A DNA stretch of 41,192 bases from Bdellovibrionaceae bacterium UBA2316 (lineage in GTDB: Bacteria > Bdellovibrionota > Bdellovibrionia > Bdellovibrionales > Bdellovibrionaceae), in assembly GCA_002345205.1 (NCBI GenBank), contig DDVI01000055.1:42630-83821 (forward strand), given 5' to 3'. The notes under the pieces are model-generated. The model saw only the letters and a program-made list of their open reading frames with translations. It made no database searches and was not told the DNA's origin. A program made the position numbers and the translations under genes. This document shows positions 1-7,434 of the stretch, piece by piece. Every line of letters starts with the position of its first letter. The first letter of the stretch is position 1.

Positions 1-1
1 G

Positions 2-1294
2 CTAGGAAAAGATATCTTAGGGGCGGCACAAACAGGAACCGGCAAAACAGCGGCGTTTGCATTGCCGATTTTGAATCATATTATTAAAAATAAAGTTCGA
101 TTAACGCCAAAACACACTCGTGTGTTAGTTATCAGTCCAACTCGCGAATTAACGGTTCAAATTCATGATAGCTTTAAAACCTATGGAAAATTCACACAAT
201 TTAAATCGGCAGTTGTTTTTGGTGGCGTAGGACAGGAACAACAAGTTCGCGCATTGTCTCAAGGCGTGGACGTGTTGGTGGCGACTCCAGGTCGTTTGCT
301 GGATTTAATTCAACAACGTCACATTGTTCTGACGGGACTAGAAATCTTCGTCCTGGATGAAGCCGATCGCATGTTAGATATGGGTTTCTTGCCGGATGTT
401 CGTAAAGTGGTAAAATTGTTACCTCCGAAACGTCAAAACTTATTCTTCTCGGCAACGATGCCTAGTGAAATTCGTGGTTTAGCGGATTCATTGTTAACTG
501 ATCCTGTTCACGTGAAAGTTACCCCGGTGGCTTCAACGGTAGATAAAATTCAACAATCGGTGATGTTTGTCGATAAAGCACGTAAGAAAGATTTATTGTT
601 GGATCTATTTCGGACTAACAAGTCGCTTAAAAAAGTAATTATCTTTACACGTACTAAACATGGTGCCAATCGCCTGGCCGAAACGTTAGCTAAAAACACC
701 ATCCCGTCACAAGCTATTCACGGAAATAAATCTCAAAATGCGCGTCAGCAAGCGCTAGAGAATCTACGCACTGGCCGTAATCAAGTGTTAGTAGCAACGG
801 ACATTGTGGCTCGCGGTATTGATATCGATGAGATTTCACATGTCATTAATTACGAACTCCCTAATGATCCAGAAAGCTATGTACACAGAATCGGCCGTAC
901 GGCACGTGCGGGACATTCCGGTATCGCGATTTCATTCTGCGATCACGAAGAAAAGTCGTACTTACGTGATATTGAAAAGTTAATTAAAATTGAAATTACT
1001 CGCAATCGCGAAAGCACGTTCCATTCGGACTCCGCAGAAAACGCGCGTCTAATGTCGACCGGTAAAGCTAAGGCGATGATTGAAGGCCGTGATAATTCAC
1101 GTCGTAACTTCCGTCCTAAGTTTGGTAAAAAAACAGGTCATGGTGGTGGCGGCGGTAACGGCGGCGGAAATAGTAAGCCACGCTTTGGTGGCGACAACCG
1201 TAAGCCCAATCAAGGTGCGCAAGGCCAGCAGCAGGCGCCGGCTCGTCACAAGAGTGGATTCAAAACAAGTAATATTCAAAAAACGGATTGGTAG
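2..1294 (+). CDS. rhlE: DEAD-box ATP-dependent RNA helicase, RhlE type (5'-truncated by the window edge)
   Basis: ATP-dependent RNA unwinding in the cytoplasm; the RhlE branch acts in ribosome assembly and RNA turnover. The reading frame is open from base 2, so the true start lies outside the window. The visible part begins just before the Walker A motif (AQTGTGKT, visible residues 9-16). It continues through PTRELT, TPGRLLDL, DEAD (residues 119-122), SAT, IIFTRTK, RGIDID and HRIGRTARAG. The stretch with HGNKS and HGANRLAE matches the E. coli RhlE helicase domain 2 closely (recalled, not aligned). The tail is basic and glycine-rich, as in many RhlE proteins, and probably binds RNA. Missing upstream are the Q motif and roughly the first 30-45 residues. 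A strong hairpin follows the stop. Family certain, RhlE subgroup very likely. Confidence 0.95.
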   Translation, partial: LGKDILGAAQTGTGKTAAFALPILNHIIKNKVRLTPKHTRVLVISPTRELTVQIHDSFKTYGKFTQFKSAVVFGGVGQEQQVRALSQGVDVLVATPGRLLDLIQQRHIVLTGLEIFVLDEADRMLDMGFLPDVRKVVKLLPPKRQNLFFSATMPSEIRGLADSLLTDPVHVKVTPVASTVDKIQQSVMFVDKARKKDLLLDLFRTNKSLKKVIIFTRTKHGANRLAETLAKNTIPSQAIHGNKSQNARQQALENLRTGRNQVLVATDIVARGIDIDEISHVINYELPNDPESYVHRIGRTARAGHSGIAISFCDHEEKSYLRDIEKLIKIEITRNRESTFHSDSAENARLMSTGKAKAMIEGRDNSRRNFRPKFGKKTGHGGGGGNGGGNSKPRFGGDNRKPNQGAQGQQQAPARHKSGFKTSNIQKTDW

Positions 1295-1307
1295 TATTTA
1301 GAAATAT

Positions 1308-1338
1308 CCTGAAAAGATCTATAGATGATCTTTTCAGG
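1308..1338. terminator. Hairpin between convergent genes (12-bp perfect stem)
   Basis: Arms 1308-1319 and 1327-1338 are perfect reverse complements (CCTGAAAAGATC) around a 7-nt loop. The hairpin lies 13 bases after the helicase stop and 13 bases before the end of the opposite-strand ZrgA-like gene. The 3' arm carries TTTT but no clean U-tract follows, so it is a probable bidirectional terminator rather than a textbook one. Confidence 0.7.
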
Positions 1339-1351
1339 AGTGTTAGTCGGA

Positions 1352-1864
1352 CTACTTAATTTCTAAAGTAGTCTTTTTCTTGCGAATTTCCGCTTTCAAT
1401 TGCAGTTCGCCCGCCAAAATAGTGGCATCAATATTTTTCAATTTTTTCACAGATGTAAAATCAAATAGAATCGTGGTGCCTTGTAAAGGCTTTGCGCAGG
1501 TAACATCAAAACGCGCGACAAAGTCGGCGTGATGATCGTCGCTAGCATCAGAAACCATTTCAATCGATTTCTTTTCAAATTTGCAACCTAATGAAGAATC
1601 AAACTGCACGTACTTTGAAATGTTTGTTTCGAAATCTACTTTCGCAGTCGTTAGTCTTTGTACGTCTTTATCTGACTTAGCTTTATGTTCAAAGCCTACG
1701 ATGCTTTCCGCAGGCGATTTGAATTCCAACTGCCCAACTAAACTGTCGATTGCAATCGATAATTCCGCGTGGCCATGGCTATGTGCTCTGTGCTCACGAT
1801 GTTTTTTGTCTTGAGCGCCTGCGAACAATGAAACAAATAATAAAACACTAAAAATGGTTTTCAT
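1352..1864 (-). CDS. Periplasmic ZrgA-like (DUF2796) putative zinc-binding protein
   Basis: A 170-residue exported protein with a signal peptide (about residues 1-17, ending AGA). A His-rich mature start follows (HREHRAHSHGHAEL), then the family hallmark in which a helix-prone stretch contains SPAESIVGFEH. A second His cluster, SDDHHADF, lies near residue 110. This pattern fits the DUF2796/ZrgA family, whose Vibrio member is tied to zinc uptake (established for ZrgA, not shown here). The Vibrio context has an ABC transporter, and none is adjacent here. It is the last gene of a minus-strand set 3315 to 1352, with a 14-base gap to the FixH-like gene and an AGGA ribosome site upstream of the ATG. 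The metal could be zinc or copper. Confidence 0.75.
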   Translation of the reverse strand: MKTIFSVLLFVSLFAGAQDKKHREHRAHSHGHAELSIAIDSLVGQLEFKSPAESIVGFEHKAKSDKDVQRLTTAKVDFETNISKYVQFDSSLGCKFEKKSIEMVSDASDDHHADFVARFDVTCAKPLQGTTILFDFTSVKKLKNIDATILAGELQLKAEIRKKKTTLEIK

Positions 1865-1878
1865 AACGTCCTTACTTC

Positions 1879-2334
1879 CTAGTGGTGGTGAATGCCTTCA
1901 GGCAATGTGATGTTGAAGCTATGAGTTTCTTTTTGGCCATTTTTATCCGTGATAACAACTTGGACTTCCCAAAGACCACTCATAACGAAATAAATATTTC
2001 TTGCCGTGTAGCGGCCAGGAACGACATCACCGTTTGTGTCTACAACACGGCTGATCTGCGTTGGCGCTGAACCGTGACCCATATCCGGCATCCATAAAAC
2101 GACTTCGATGGTTTCATCTGCTAGTTCAATAAATGAGTGATCTTTGCCACTGCGGGTGTCTAAAGTTAGAAACGACTCTTTACCTACTTCAGGTTGTGCC
2201 GTCAGTTGCGTGTGAACGTGAACCTCTTTGTTTTTAAACTCTAAGTGAGCTTTTAAATTGTTCTGCGCGGGATGGTCTGTGTGAGCCAATGACAGAGTTG
2301 CTGCAAAAACAAGTGTGATTAACGATTTGATCAT
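1879..2334 (-). CDS. Periplasmic FixH/YtkA-like protein with His-tail
   Basis: A 151-residue exported protein (signal peptide about 1-17, cut near SLA). The core has the FixH/YtkA-like beta-sandwich signature: WMPDMGHG at residues 81-88, then PGRYTARNIYFVMSGLWEV. In this fold the Met/His-rich loop is thought to touch metal or a partner protein. The protein ends in HHH, a likely metal site. It shares the segment VVLWMPxMGHGSAPTQ with the lipoprotein at 3955-4431 on the other strand, so the two are paralogous. The ribosome site AAGGACAC lies just upstream. It sits between the ZrgA-like gene and the propeller-like gene, probably in one transcript. Metal-chaperone or oxidase-maturation roles are inference. 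Confidence 0.7.
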   Translation of the reverse strand: MIKSLITLVFAATLSLAHTDHPAQNNLKAHLEFKNKEVHVHTQLTAQPEVGKESFLTLDTRSGKDHSFIELADETIEVVLWMPDMGHGSAPTQISRVVDTNGDVVPGRYTARNIYFVMSGLWEVQVVITDKNGQKETHSFNITLPEGIHHH

Positions 2335-2346
2335 AAATGTGTCCTT

Positions 2347-3315
2347 TTACTTGAGCATCAATTGAGCGCGGTTCATAACTAATTTAGTTTTCTTATAGTA
2401 GGTGCCTTCGCCCGGCCCTGGCATCTGAGAAAAACATGTATAGTAATATTTATCATCCATCAATGCTTTTCCTTTTGGCGTACCTTGTAGCGGAAACTTG
2501 AAAACACGTGATGCCGGCTGAACATTTTTTGCGTTTAGTACTGATTGGATAGAGTATTTCCACAATGGGTTGCCGTAAAAGCTAAGTACTAATGACGTCT
2601 GGTCGGCAGTGATGCTGTCTAAACCAGGTGGCAGGTCATTGATCTGGCGAATAACTTTTTCCGTTTTTAAATCGATAACAACGATACCACGAAACGGTGG
2701 TTTTTGAGTGGGGCTAACCAGCGTGTAACTATCTAAAACGATAAATGCATGTTGACCAGATACCGCCACCCCGCGGGCTACCGATTCTAAGTTGCCTTGA
2801 GAAATTAAAGGAATCGTGAGTGTCACGCGCTTTAGTTTTAAATCAAAAATAGAAACACCCAAGCGTCCGTGGGCAATAACTAGTTTATCTTGATAAAGGG
2901 CAAAGCCTTGAGCATGTTCTTCGTCACCATAGCGGCCATCAGTAGAGTTCGAATGGTAGGTCGCCACACGCTGACGAGTCGTGATATCCCATTCTTCAAT
3001 ACCGCTGTAAGTTAAAACGTATGTTTTATTTTGGTGAGTTAGAACATCTATCACGGAATCATTTGCTAAAACTTGGCTTTCTTTAAACGTAGTGAAGTCT
3101 ATAAAACGTAATACAGAAGGTTGAGGTAGGCGGTTTGATTGTGAACCTGTCCAGTAGGGACCAAATCCAGTATAGATATAGTTTTGATCCGCACGGACGA
3201 AGTTACCGCAACTAGAGAGTTGTTCAACGGCTTGCTTCATGGCTTGAGAATTCGGACCAGCAAAACTAATCGATGTAGTTAAAACCCAAACGGCAAATAG
3301 AGAAAGTGATTTCAT
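2347..3315 (-). CDS. Secreted beta-propeller-like protein of unknown function
   Basis: A 322-residue exported protein with a signal peptide (residues 1-19, ending SFA) and a mature part rich in short beta-strand repeats. Examples are LRFIDFTTFK, GIEEWDITTRQRVATY, GVSIFDLKLKRV and GIVVIDLKTEKV. This spacing is typical of WD40/YncE/LVIVD-like propellers, though no single family was recognised. Only two cysteines are obvious in the mature chain. It is the first gene of the minus set that continues into the FixH-like and ZrgA-like genes (gap 12 bases). It is divergent from the thioredoxin-like gene at 3393, so the 77-base gap 3316-3392 must hold both promoters. Function unknown; scaffold or binding roles are guesses. 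Confidence 0.6.
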   Translation of the reverse strand: MKSLSLFAVWVLTTSISFAGPNSQAMKQAVEQLSSCGNFVRADQNYIYTGFGPYWTGSQSNRLPQPSVLRFIDFTTFKESQVLANDSVIDVLTHQNKTYVLTYSGIEEWDITTRQRVATYHSNSTDGRYGDEEHAQGFALYQDKLVIAHGRLGVSIFDLKLKRVTLTIPLISQGNLESVARGVAVSGQHAFIVLDSYTLVSPTQKPPFRGIVVIDLKTEKVIRQINDLPPGLDSITADQTSLVLSFYGNPLWKYSIQSVLNAKNVQPASRVFKFPLQGTPKGKALMDDKYYYTCFSQMPGPGEGTYYKKTKLVMNRAQLMLK

Positions 3316-3392
3316 AAAGATTCCTTTTCTTTGGGCTCCGTCTTAGCAAAGAAATTTTTCAAAGGCACTCCACATTTAGGAAATAGTGAGTT

Positions 3393-3965
3393 ATGACTGA
3401 ACGTATGAGAACCATAATATTAAGCCTTGTCGTGTTTTGGATGACGCCTGCTTTTCCTGCCATAAATTTGAGCAAAATAGACGGGGCCGATGCATTGAAA
3501 GATGCTGAGGTTCACATCAACACTGAGGGCACCAAAGGATTGGTGGTGGTTTTCTTGTCGGCTAAATGCCCATGTTCTGACAGCCATATCGCTGAGCTAA
3601 AGAGTCTATCTAAAGAGTATTCTGAGTTTAGATTCGTTGCGGTGAATTCAAATACCGATGAAACTAACGAACTATCTCAAGAGTATTTTAATCGAGTCAA
3701 ACTAGAATTTCCTGTCGTTAAGGATAAGAACTTGGAAATTGCGGATCGGTACAAAGCCTTTAAGACGCCCCATGCCTTTGTGATTTCTGCAGATGGGCAG
3801 ATTCTGTATCAAGGTGGGGTGTCTAGCAGTCGCCAATTTGCAACCGCTGATCGAAAATTCTTACGTGAAGCTTTGGCTAATTTGCACGACGGTAAAACTG
3901 TCGCCACACCAGAGAGCCGAACTTTGGGATGCGTGATCACTCGCGGAGAAAAAAATGTTTGGTAA
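3393..3965 (+). CDS. Exported thioredoxin-like (redoxin/TlpA-type) protein with CPC motif
   Basis: A 190-residue protein with a signal peptide (residues 1-23, ending FPA) and a thioredoxin-like core: VVFLSAKCPCSDSH, then FVAVNSN, FPVVKDKN, and cis-Pro region KTPHAFVI. The usual CxxC is replaced by CPCS (Cys59 and Cys61). A further cysteine lies near the end in RTLGCVI (Cys180), a motif I recall from redoxin-domain exported proteins. It probably handles thiols or metal in the periplasm in the manner of TlpA or Sco, but reductase versus metal-carrier cannot be decided. It heads a three-gene plus-strand operon and overlaps the next gene by 11 bases. An alternative start at 3405 (MRTII) would give a tighter signal peptide. 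Confidence 0.75.
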   Translation: MTERMRTIILSLVVFWMTPAFPAINLSKIDGADALKDAEVHINTEGTKGLVVVFLSAKCPCSDSHIAELKSLSKEYSEFRFVAVNSNTDETNELSQEYFNRVKLEFPVVKDKNLEIADRYKAFKTPHAFVISADGQILYQGGVSSSRQFATADRKFLREALANLHDGKTVATPESRTLGCVITRGEKNVW

Positions 3966-4431
3966 AATACTATCTTTGATTTGTGTTTCTATTCTGGTTC
4001 TAGCTAATTGTGCGCGTCCTAAGTATGTAGAAGAAACCACATCGTATCAAGCCCCCGCGGGTAAAGTAGAATCTTCAGCAGACTGCTCAAATGTATTTTC
4101 TGAATCGAAATACTGCCTAAGCTGGTACTGGGAAAATAAGCCGACGGCCAAACATGCGGGAAGTTTGATTTTTAAAATTTATCGTCTGAATCAATTCGAT
4201 AAAACAGCAGTTCCTGTGGATTTTAAACCGATTCCTGATGTTGTTTTATGGATGCCGAGCATGGGGCATGGTTCAGCGCCGACTCAAACTACACGATTAG
4301 ATGTGGGAACATATCGCGCATCGAATGTATTTTTTATTATGCCGGGCGATTGGGATATTCGTTTCTCTGTTAAAGATGAAAACGATGCTTCTAAAACCGT
4401 GGACGGAGTCAATGTTACGATTAGTATTTAG
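3955..4431 (+). CDS. FixH/YtkA-like lipoprotein
   Basis: A 158-residue lipoprotein with lipobox LANC (residues 16-19), anchoring it to a membrane. Two further cysteines (about 44 and 54) lie before the domain, possibly forming a disulfide. The domain carries WMPSMGHG at residues 99-106, then GTYRASNVFFIMPGDWDI, the same signature as the periplasmic protein encoded at 1879-2334. It starts inside the end of the thioredoxin-like gene (11-base overlap), and the barrel gene starts 20 bases before its stop, so all three are translationally linked. A role in delivering or sensing a metal at the envelope is inferred from the FixH/YtkA fold and the neighbouring ZrgA-like gene. Confidence 0.7.
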   Translation: MFGKILSLICVSILVLANCARPKYVEETTSYQAPAGKVESSADCSNVFSESKYCLSWYWENKPTAKHAGSLIFKIYRLNQFDKTAVPVDFKPIPDVVLWMPSMGHGSAPTQTTRLDVGTYRASNVFFIMPGDWDIRFSVKDENDASKTVDGVNVTISI

Positions 4432-5308
4432 TCTTAGTATTCTACTAGCGGCTCACTCGTCTTGGTCTGCCGCCTGCTGTGGTGGTGGTCTTTCCGTGCC
4501 GACGATGATTATCAGTGATGATAAAGCCCAATTTTCCACCTCGTATGGTGTAACGAATGTGATGATTGATAACGTGGATGACCAAGGTATTTGGCGACGC
4601 TGGGATCAACATCAAACCGTTCAAACTTTGAAAATTGAAGGCGCTCATATTTTGACCGATCGCTGGCAAGTCGGTGCTTCGATTCCGGTGGTGACTCGTC
4701 AATATAGTGATCAAACGTATTCGGGGCTTTCAGACATTGCCGCCTCGTTAAGCTATGAATATTTATCAGACTGGAATTATAATCCGTATCGCCCCAAGGG
4801 CATTGGATTTATTCAGCTGAATTTGCCAACGGGCAAATCACGAGCTGATTCAGAAGTGGGCGGACTGGATTCGCGAGGCAATGGCTTTTGGGCATTGGGT
4901 GCCGGAACTATGCTCAGCAAATCGTGGACAATCTGGGATGTATTTGTTTTGTTTGAGTGGCATCGCTCGTTTGAAAAATCTGTAAACACGTCTTTGATTC
5001 AGGGTACGGTGTATCCAGGATCTGGCTCCAATCTGGGATTTGGTTTTGGTTATAATTGGTCGATGTATCGCGCCGGGTTTAGTCTGACGCAAACACAAGA
5101 AGACGCGATGGATATTAAAACAAAAAATATTAACATTCGCCAAGGTCGAGAGCGTTGGGCTACAATGGGTTTGTCCTTAAGTTATCTGCGCGATGAATTT
5201 TGGTCGTGGACAGCGAGTTACAGCGACCAGACGCTATTTGGTGATCCCTTAAATACAAGTCTTGGGAAAAGTTTGGGTGTTCAGTTTCAACATCGTTGGG
5301 CTCGTTAA
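4412..5308 (+). CDS. Putative outer-membrane beta-barrel protein with CCGGG mature N-terminus
   Basis: The 298-residue start at 4412 (MLRLVF...) is chosen because it gives a proper signal peptide and has GGACGGAG upstream; a longer frame to 4301 runs through the preceding gene. Signal cleavage near SAA would leave CCGGG (Cys22, Cys23) at the mature N-terminus. The rest alternates aromatic and polar residues in amphipathic strands, with glycine-rich turns and a C-terminal QFQHRWAR, consistent with a small outer-membrane barrel. It resembles the broad group of phenol-pathway-like transporters only in style. Third gene of the redoxin/FixH operon. A metal or thiol link through the CC pair is speculation. 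Confidence 0.6.
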   Translation: MLRLVFSLSILLAAHSSWSAACCGGGLSVPTMIISDDKAQFSTSYGVTNVMIDNVDDQGIWRRWDQHQTVQTLKIEGAHILTDRWQVGASIPVVTRQYSDQTYSGLSDIAASLSYEYLSDWNYNPYRPKGIGFIQLNLPTGKSRADSEVGGLDSRGNGFWALGAGTMLSKSWTIWDVFVLFEWHRSFEKSVNTSLIQGTVYPGSGSNLGFGFGYNWSMYRAGFSLTQTQEDAMDIKTKNINIRQGRERWATMGLSLSYLRDEFWSWTASYSDQTLFGDPLNTSLGKSLGVQFQHRWAR

Positions 5309-5400
5309 AATTTCTTTGCTAGATAATACTCTTCAAGATTTCCGAATAGTGCATTTCAATGATTGCAAAATCTGCAGTTGGCAGAGTAACGTTACGTTAG

Positions 5401-7293
5401 ATGAAGCGCTTAGACGATTATCGCCAATATCTATTTCTGTCTTCCGAGCTTTTTTGTTCGATCAATTTGGACGGAAAAATACGGGAGCCCGCAGGTCCAT
5501 GGTTAGAGAAAACAGGTTTATCAACGCGATTTCTTAACGCAAGTAACATTTTTAAACATATTCATACAGACGATATCGGCGTTCTTAGAAATGCGATGTT
5601 GCGCGCCTTTGCGCCCCAAACGACTGGGCTAAGAATCAAAAATCACCTAGGTGAAGCTGTTTGGTTTGAAGTTACGATTTCGAAATCTTATGAAGAGGGC
5701 GTCTTTATTTTTCGAGCACTGGATATTTCAGGACGTATTCGTAAAGATATCGACAACTCCGAGCAGACGCGTTCTTTGCTACAAGAATTAAGCTCCATCA
5801 AACAAAGGCTAGAATTAGCCATTCGCGCGGTTAAATTTGGTGTCTGGGATTGGAATATCAAAACAGGGCGGTTGATTTGGGATACGTACATGTACGAATT
5901 ATTCGAAATCAATGAACGGGATTTTACCAGTGACTATGAGGCTTTTGAAAAAACACTGGTTGAAGACGATCGTCGCCGTGTCCAGCAGGAACTGAACGCC
6001 GCTTTTCAAGCTGGGGCTACTGAATTTGAAACTGAATTTAGAGTCATAACGGCCAGTGGGAAAACTAAAATTATTAAAGCCGTCGCCAGTTGTTTTTATG
6101 ATTTCGAAGGAAACATCGATCGACTGGTTGGAAATAACTGGGATATAACAGCTGGCCGCGAAACAGAATTGAAATTAAAAGAAGCCCATTCTGAAATTGA
6201 TAAATTCTTTTCGATTTCTTTGGACCCTTTGTGTGTGGCAGGCGCAGATGGTTATTTGCGTCGAGTTAATAACGCGTTCGTCGAAATTTTAGGTTATTCC
6301 GCGGATGAGCTGACCTCTAGACCTTATCTTAGTTTTGTTCATCCTGACGATCACGAAAAGACGATAAACGAACATGAAAAACTAAAACAAGGCATTCCCA
6401 CCATTCGTTTTGAAAATCGTTATATTACCAAAGACGGTTCGTATCGTTACTTTAGTTGGGTTGTAAAACCCGATCCTGAAAGTGGACTGTTCTATGCGGC
6501 TGTTCGTGACTTAACCGAACAAGTAAAACAGCAACATGAGGCTATGCAGTCGGCGCAAATGACCACTCTTGGGGAAATGGCGAGCGGTGTGGCTCATGAA
6601 ATAAATAATCCATTGGCCATCGTGCAGGGAAAAGTTCGACAAATTGATCGGGCCATTCAAAATGAAAATATTGAAGTGGATAAAATACGATCAGATATTC
6701 AAAAAATTGTAGCGACCACAGATCGAATTGTAAAGATTGTAAAGGGTTTACGGTCATTCTCTAGAGACTCTTCCAAAGATCCCTTTGAACTGACAAGTTT
6801 AGCATCTGTCGTAAGTGGTGTTTTGGATTTAAATACAGAACGATTTAAAAACCATGGCATTGAACTTCGTGTCCGTGTGGATTCTGATATTGTCATTCAG
6901 TGCCGAGGTGGACAAATTTCCCAAGTGTTAATGAATCTAGTGAACAACGCACATGATGCCGTTTTGAGTTTGAATTCTGAACCGTCTGAAAAATGGGTTG
7001 AAATTTATATTCGCAGAAAGGCAAAATCGGCATTTATTGAAGTCACTGATTCTGGGCGTGGAATTGCCGACGATGTCGTGGATAAAATGATGCAACCGTT
7101 TTTCACCACGAAAGGGGTCGGCAGAGGCACCGGTCTGGGACTGAGTATTTCAAAAGGGATCGCGGAAGAACACAATGGAACGTTGACGTATGATGTGTCC
7201 TCTGGCTTTACGCGATTTATTTTAGAATTGCCGATCAATCAAGGCATCAAAGAATCAAATCGTTTCCGCTTAGACGCTCTCGGCCACATCTGA
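5401..7293 (+). CDS. Cytoplasmic PAS-PAS-PAS sensor histidine kinase
   Basis: A 630-residue soluble kinase with no membrane segment. PAS-like domains lie at about 10-115, 135-250 (with PAC, ending VGNNWDITAG) and 258-380 (LCVAGADGYLRRVNNAF ... AVRDLTE). The HisKA box is LGEMASGVAHEINNPLA with phospho-acceptor His399. ATPase motifs follow: N-box QVLMNLVNNAHDAV, DSGRGIADD, FFTTKGVGRGTGLGLSIS. No receiver is attached and no regulator gene is adjacent. The catalytic half resembles the kinase at 24723-26525, so the two are likely paralogs. An in-frame TAG lies directly before the ATG, fixing it as the first possible start, but the ribosome site is weak. The gap 5309-5400 shows no clear promoter or terminator. 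Confidence 0.92.
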   Translation: MKRLDDYRQYLFLSSELFCSINLDGKIREPAGPWLEKTGLSTRFLNASNIFKHIHTDDIGVLRNAMLRAFAPQTTGLRIKNHLGEAVWFEVTISKSYEEGVFIFRALDISGRIRKDIDNSEQTRSLLQELSSIKQRLELAIRAVKFGVWDWNIKTGRLIWDTYMYELFEINERDFTSDYEAFEKTLVEDDRRRVQQELNAAFQAGATEFETEFRVITASGKTKIIKAVASCFYDFEGNIDRLVGNNWDITAGRETELKLKEAHSEIDKFFSISLDPLCVAGADGYLRRVNNAFVEILGYSADELTSRPYLSFVHPDDHEKTINEHEKLKQGIPTIRFENRYITKDGSYRYFSWVVKPDPESGLFYAAVRDLTEQVKQQHEAMQSAQMTTLGEMASGVAHEINNPLAIVQGKVRQIDRAIQNENIEVDKIRSDIQKIVATTDRIVKIVKGLRSFSRDSSKDPFELTSLASVVSGVLDLNTERFKNHGIELRVRVDSDIVIQCRGGQISQVLMNLVNNAHDAVLSLNSEPSEKWVEIYIRRKAKSAFIEVTDSGRGIADDVVDKMMQPFFTTKGVGRGTGLGLSISKGIAEEHNGTLTYDVSSGFTRFILELPINQGIKESNRFRLDALGHI

Positions 7294-7434
7294 TGTTTCA
7301 TTATCTAACTCATGTAAGGCTCACCCATGCGGATTTTAGTCTGTTTGTATCGTCCCATAATTAGATTTCTTAAGGATAGTCTCAAAATGAGATAATTGAT
7401 TAAGTTAGACCCATTAAATGCCGAAGAAAACTAT

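Noticed and set aside
4301..4411. Longer start for the barrel protein
   Set aside because: The extension lies in another frame of the FixH-like lipoprotein gene and destroys the signal peptide; 4412 has a ribosome site.
7396..7434. TTG start giving a longer N-terminus for the beta-helix lipoprotein
   Set aside because: It would put 13 charged residues before the signal peptide and has no ribosome site; ATG 7435 fits the lipobox.
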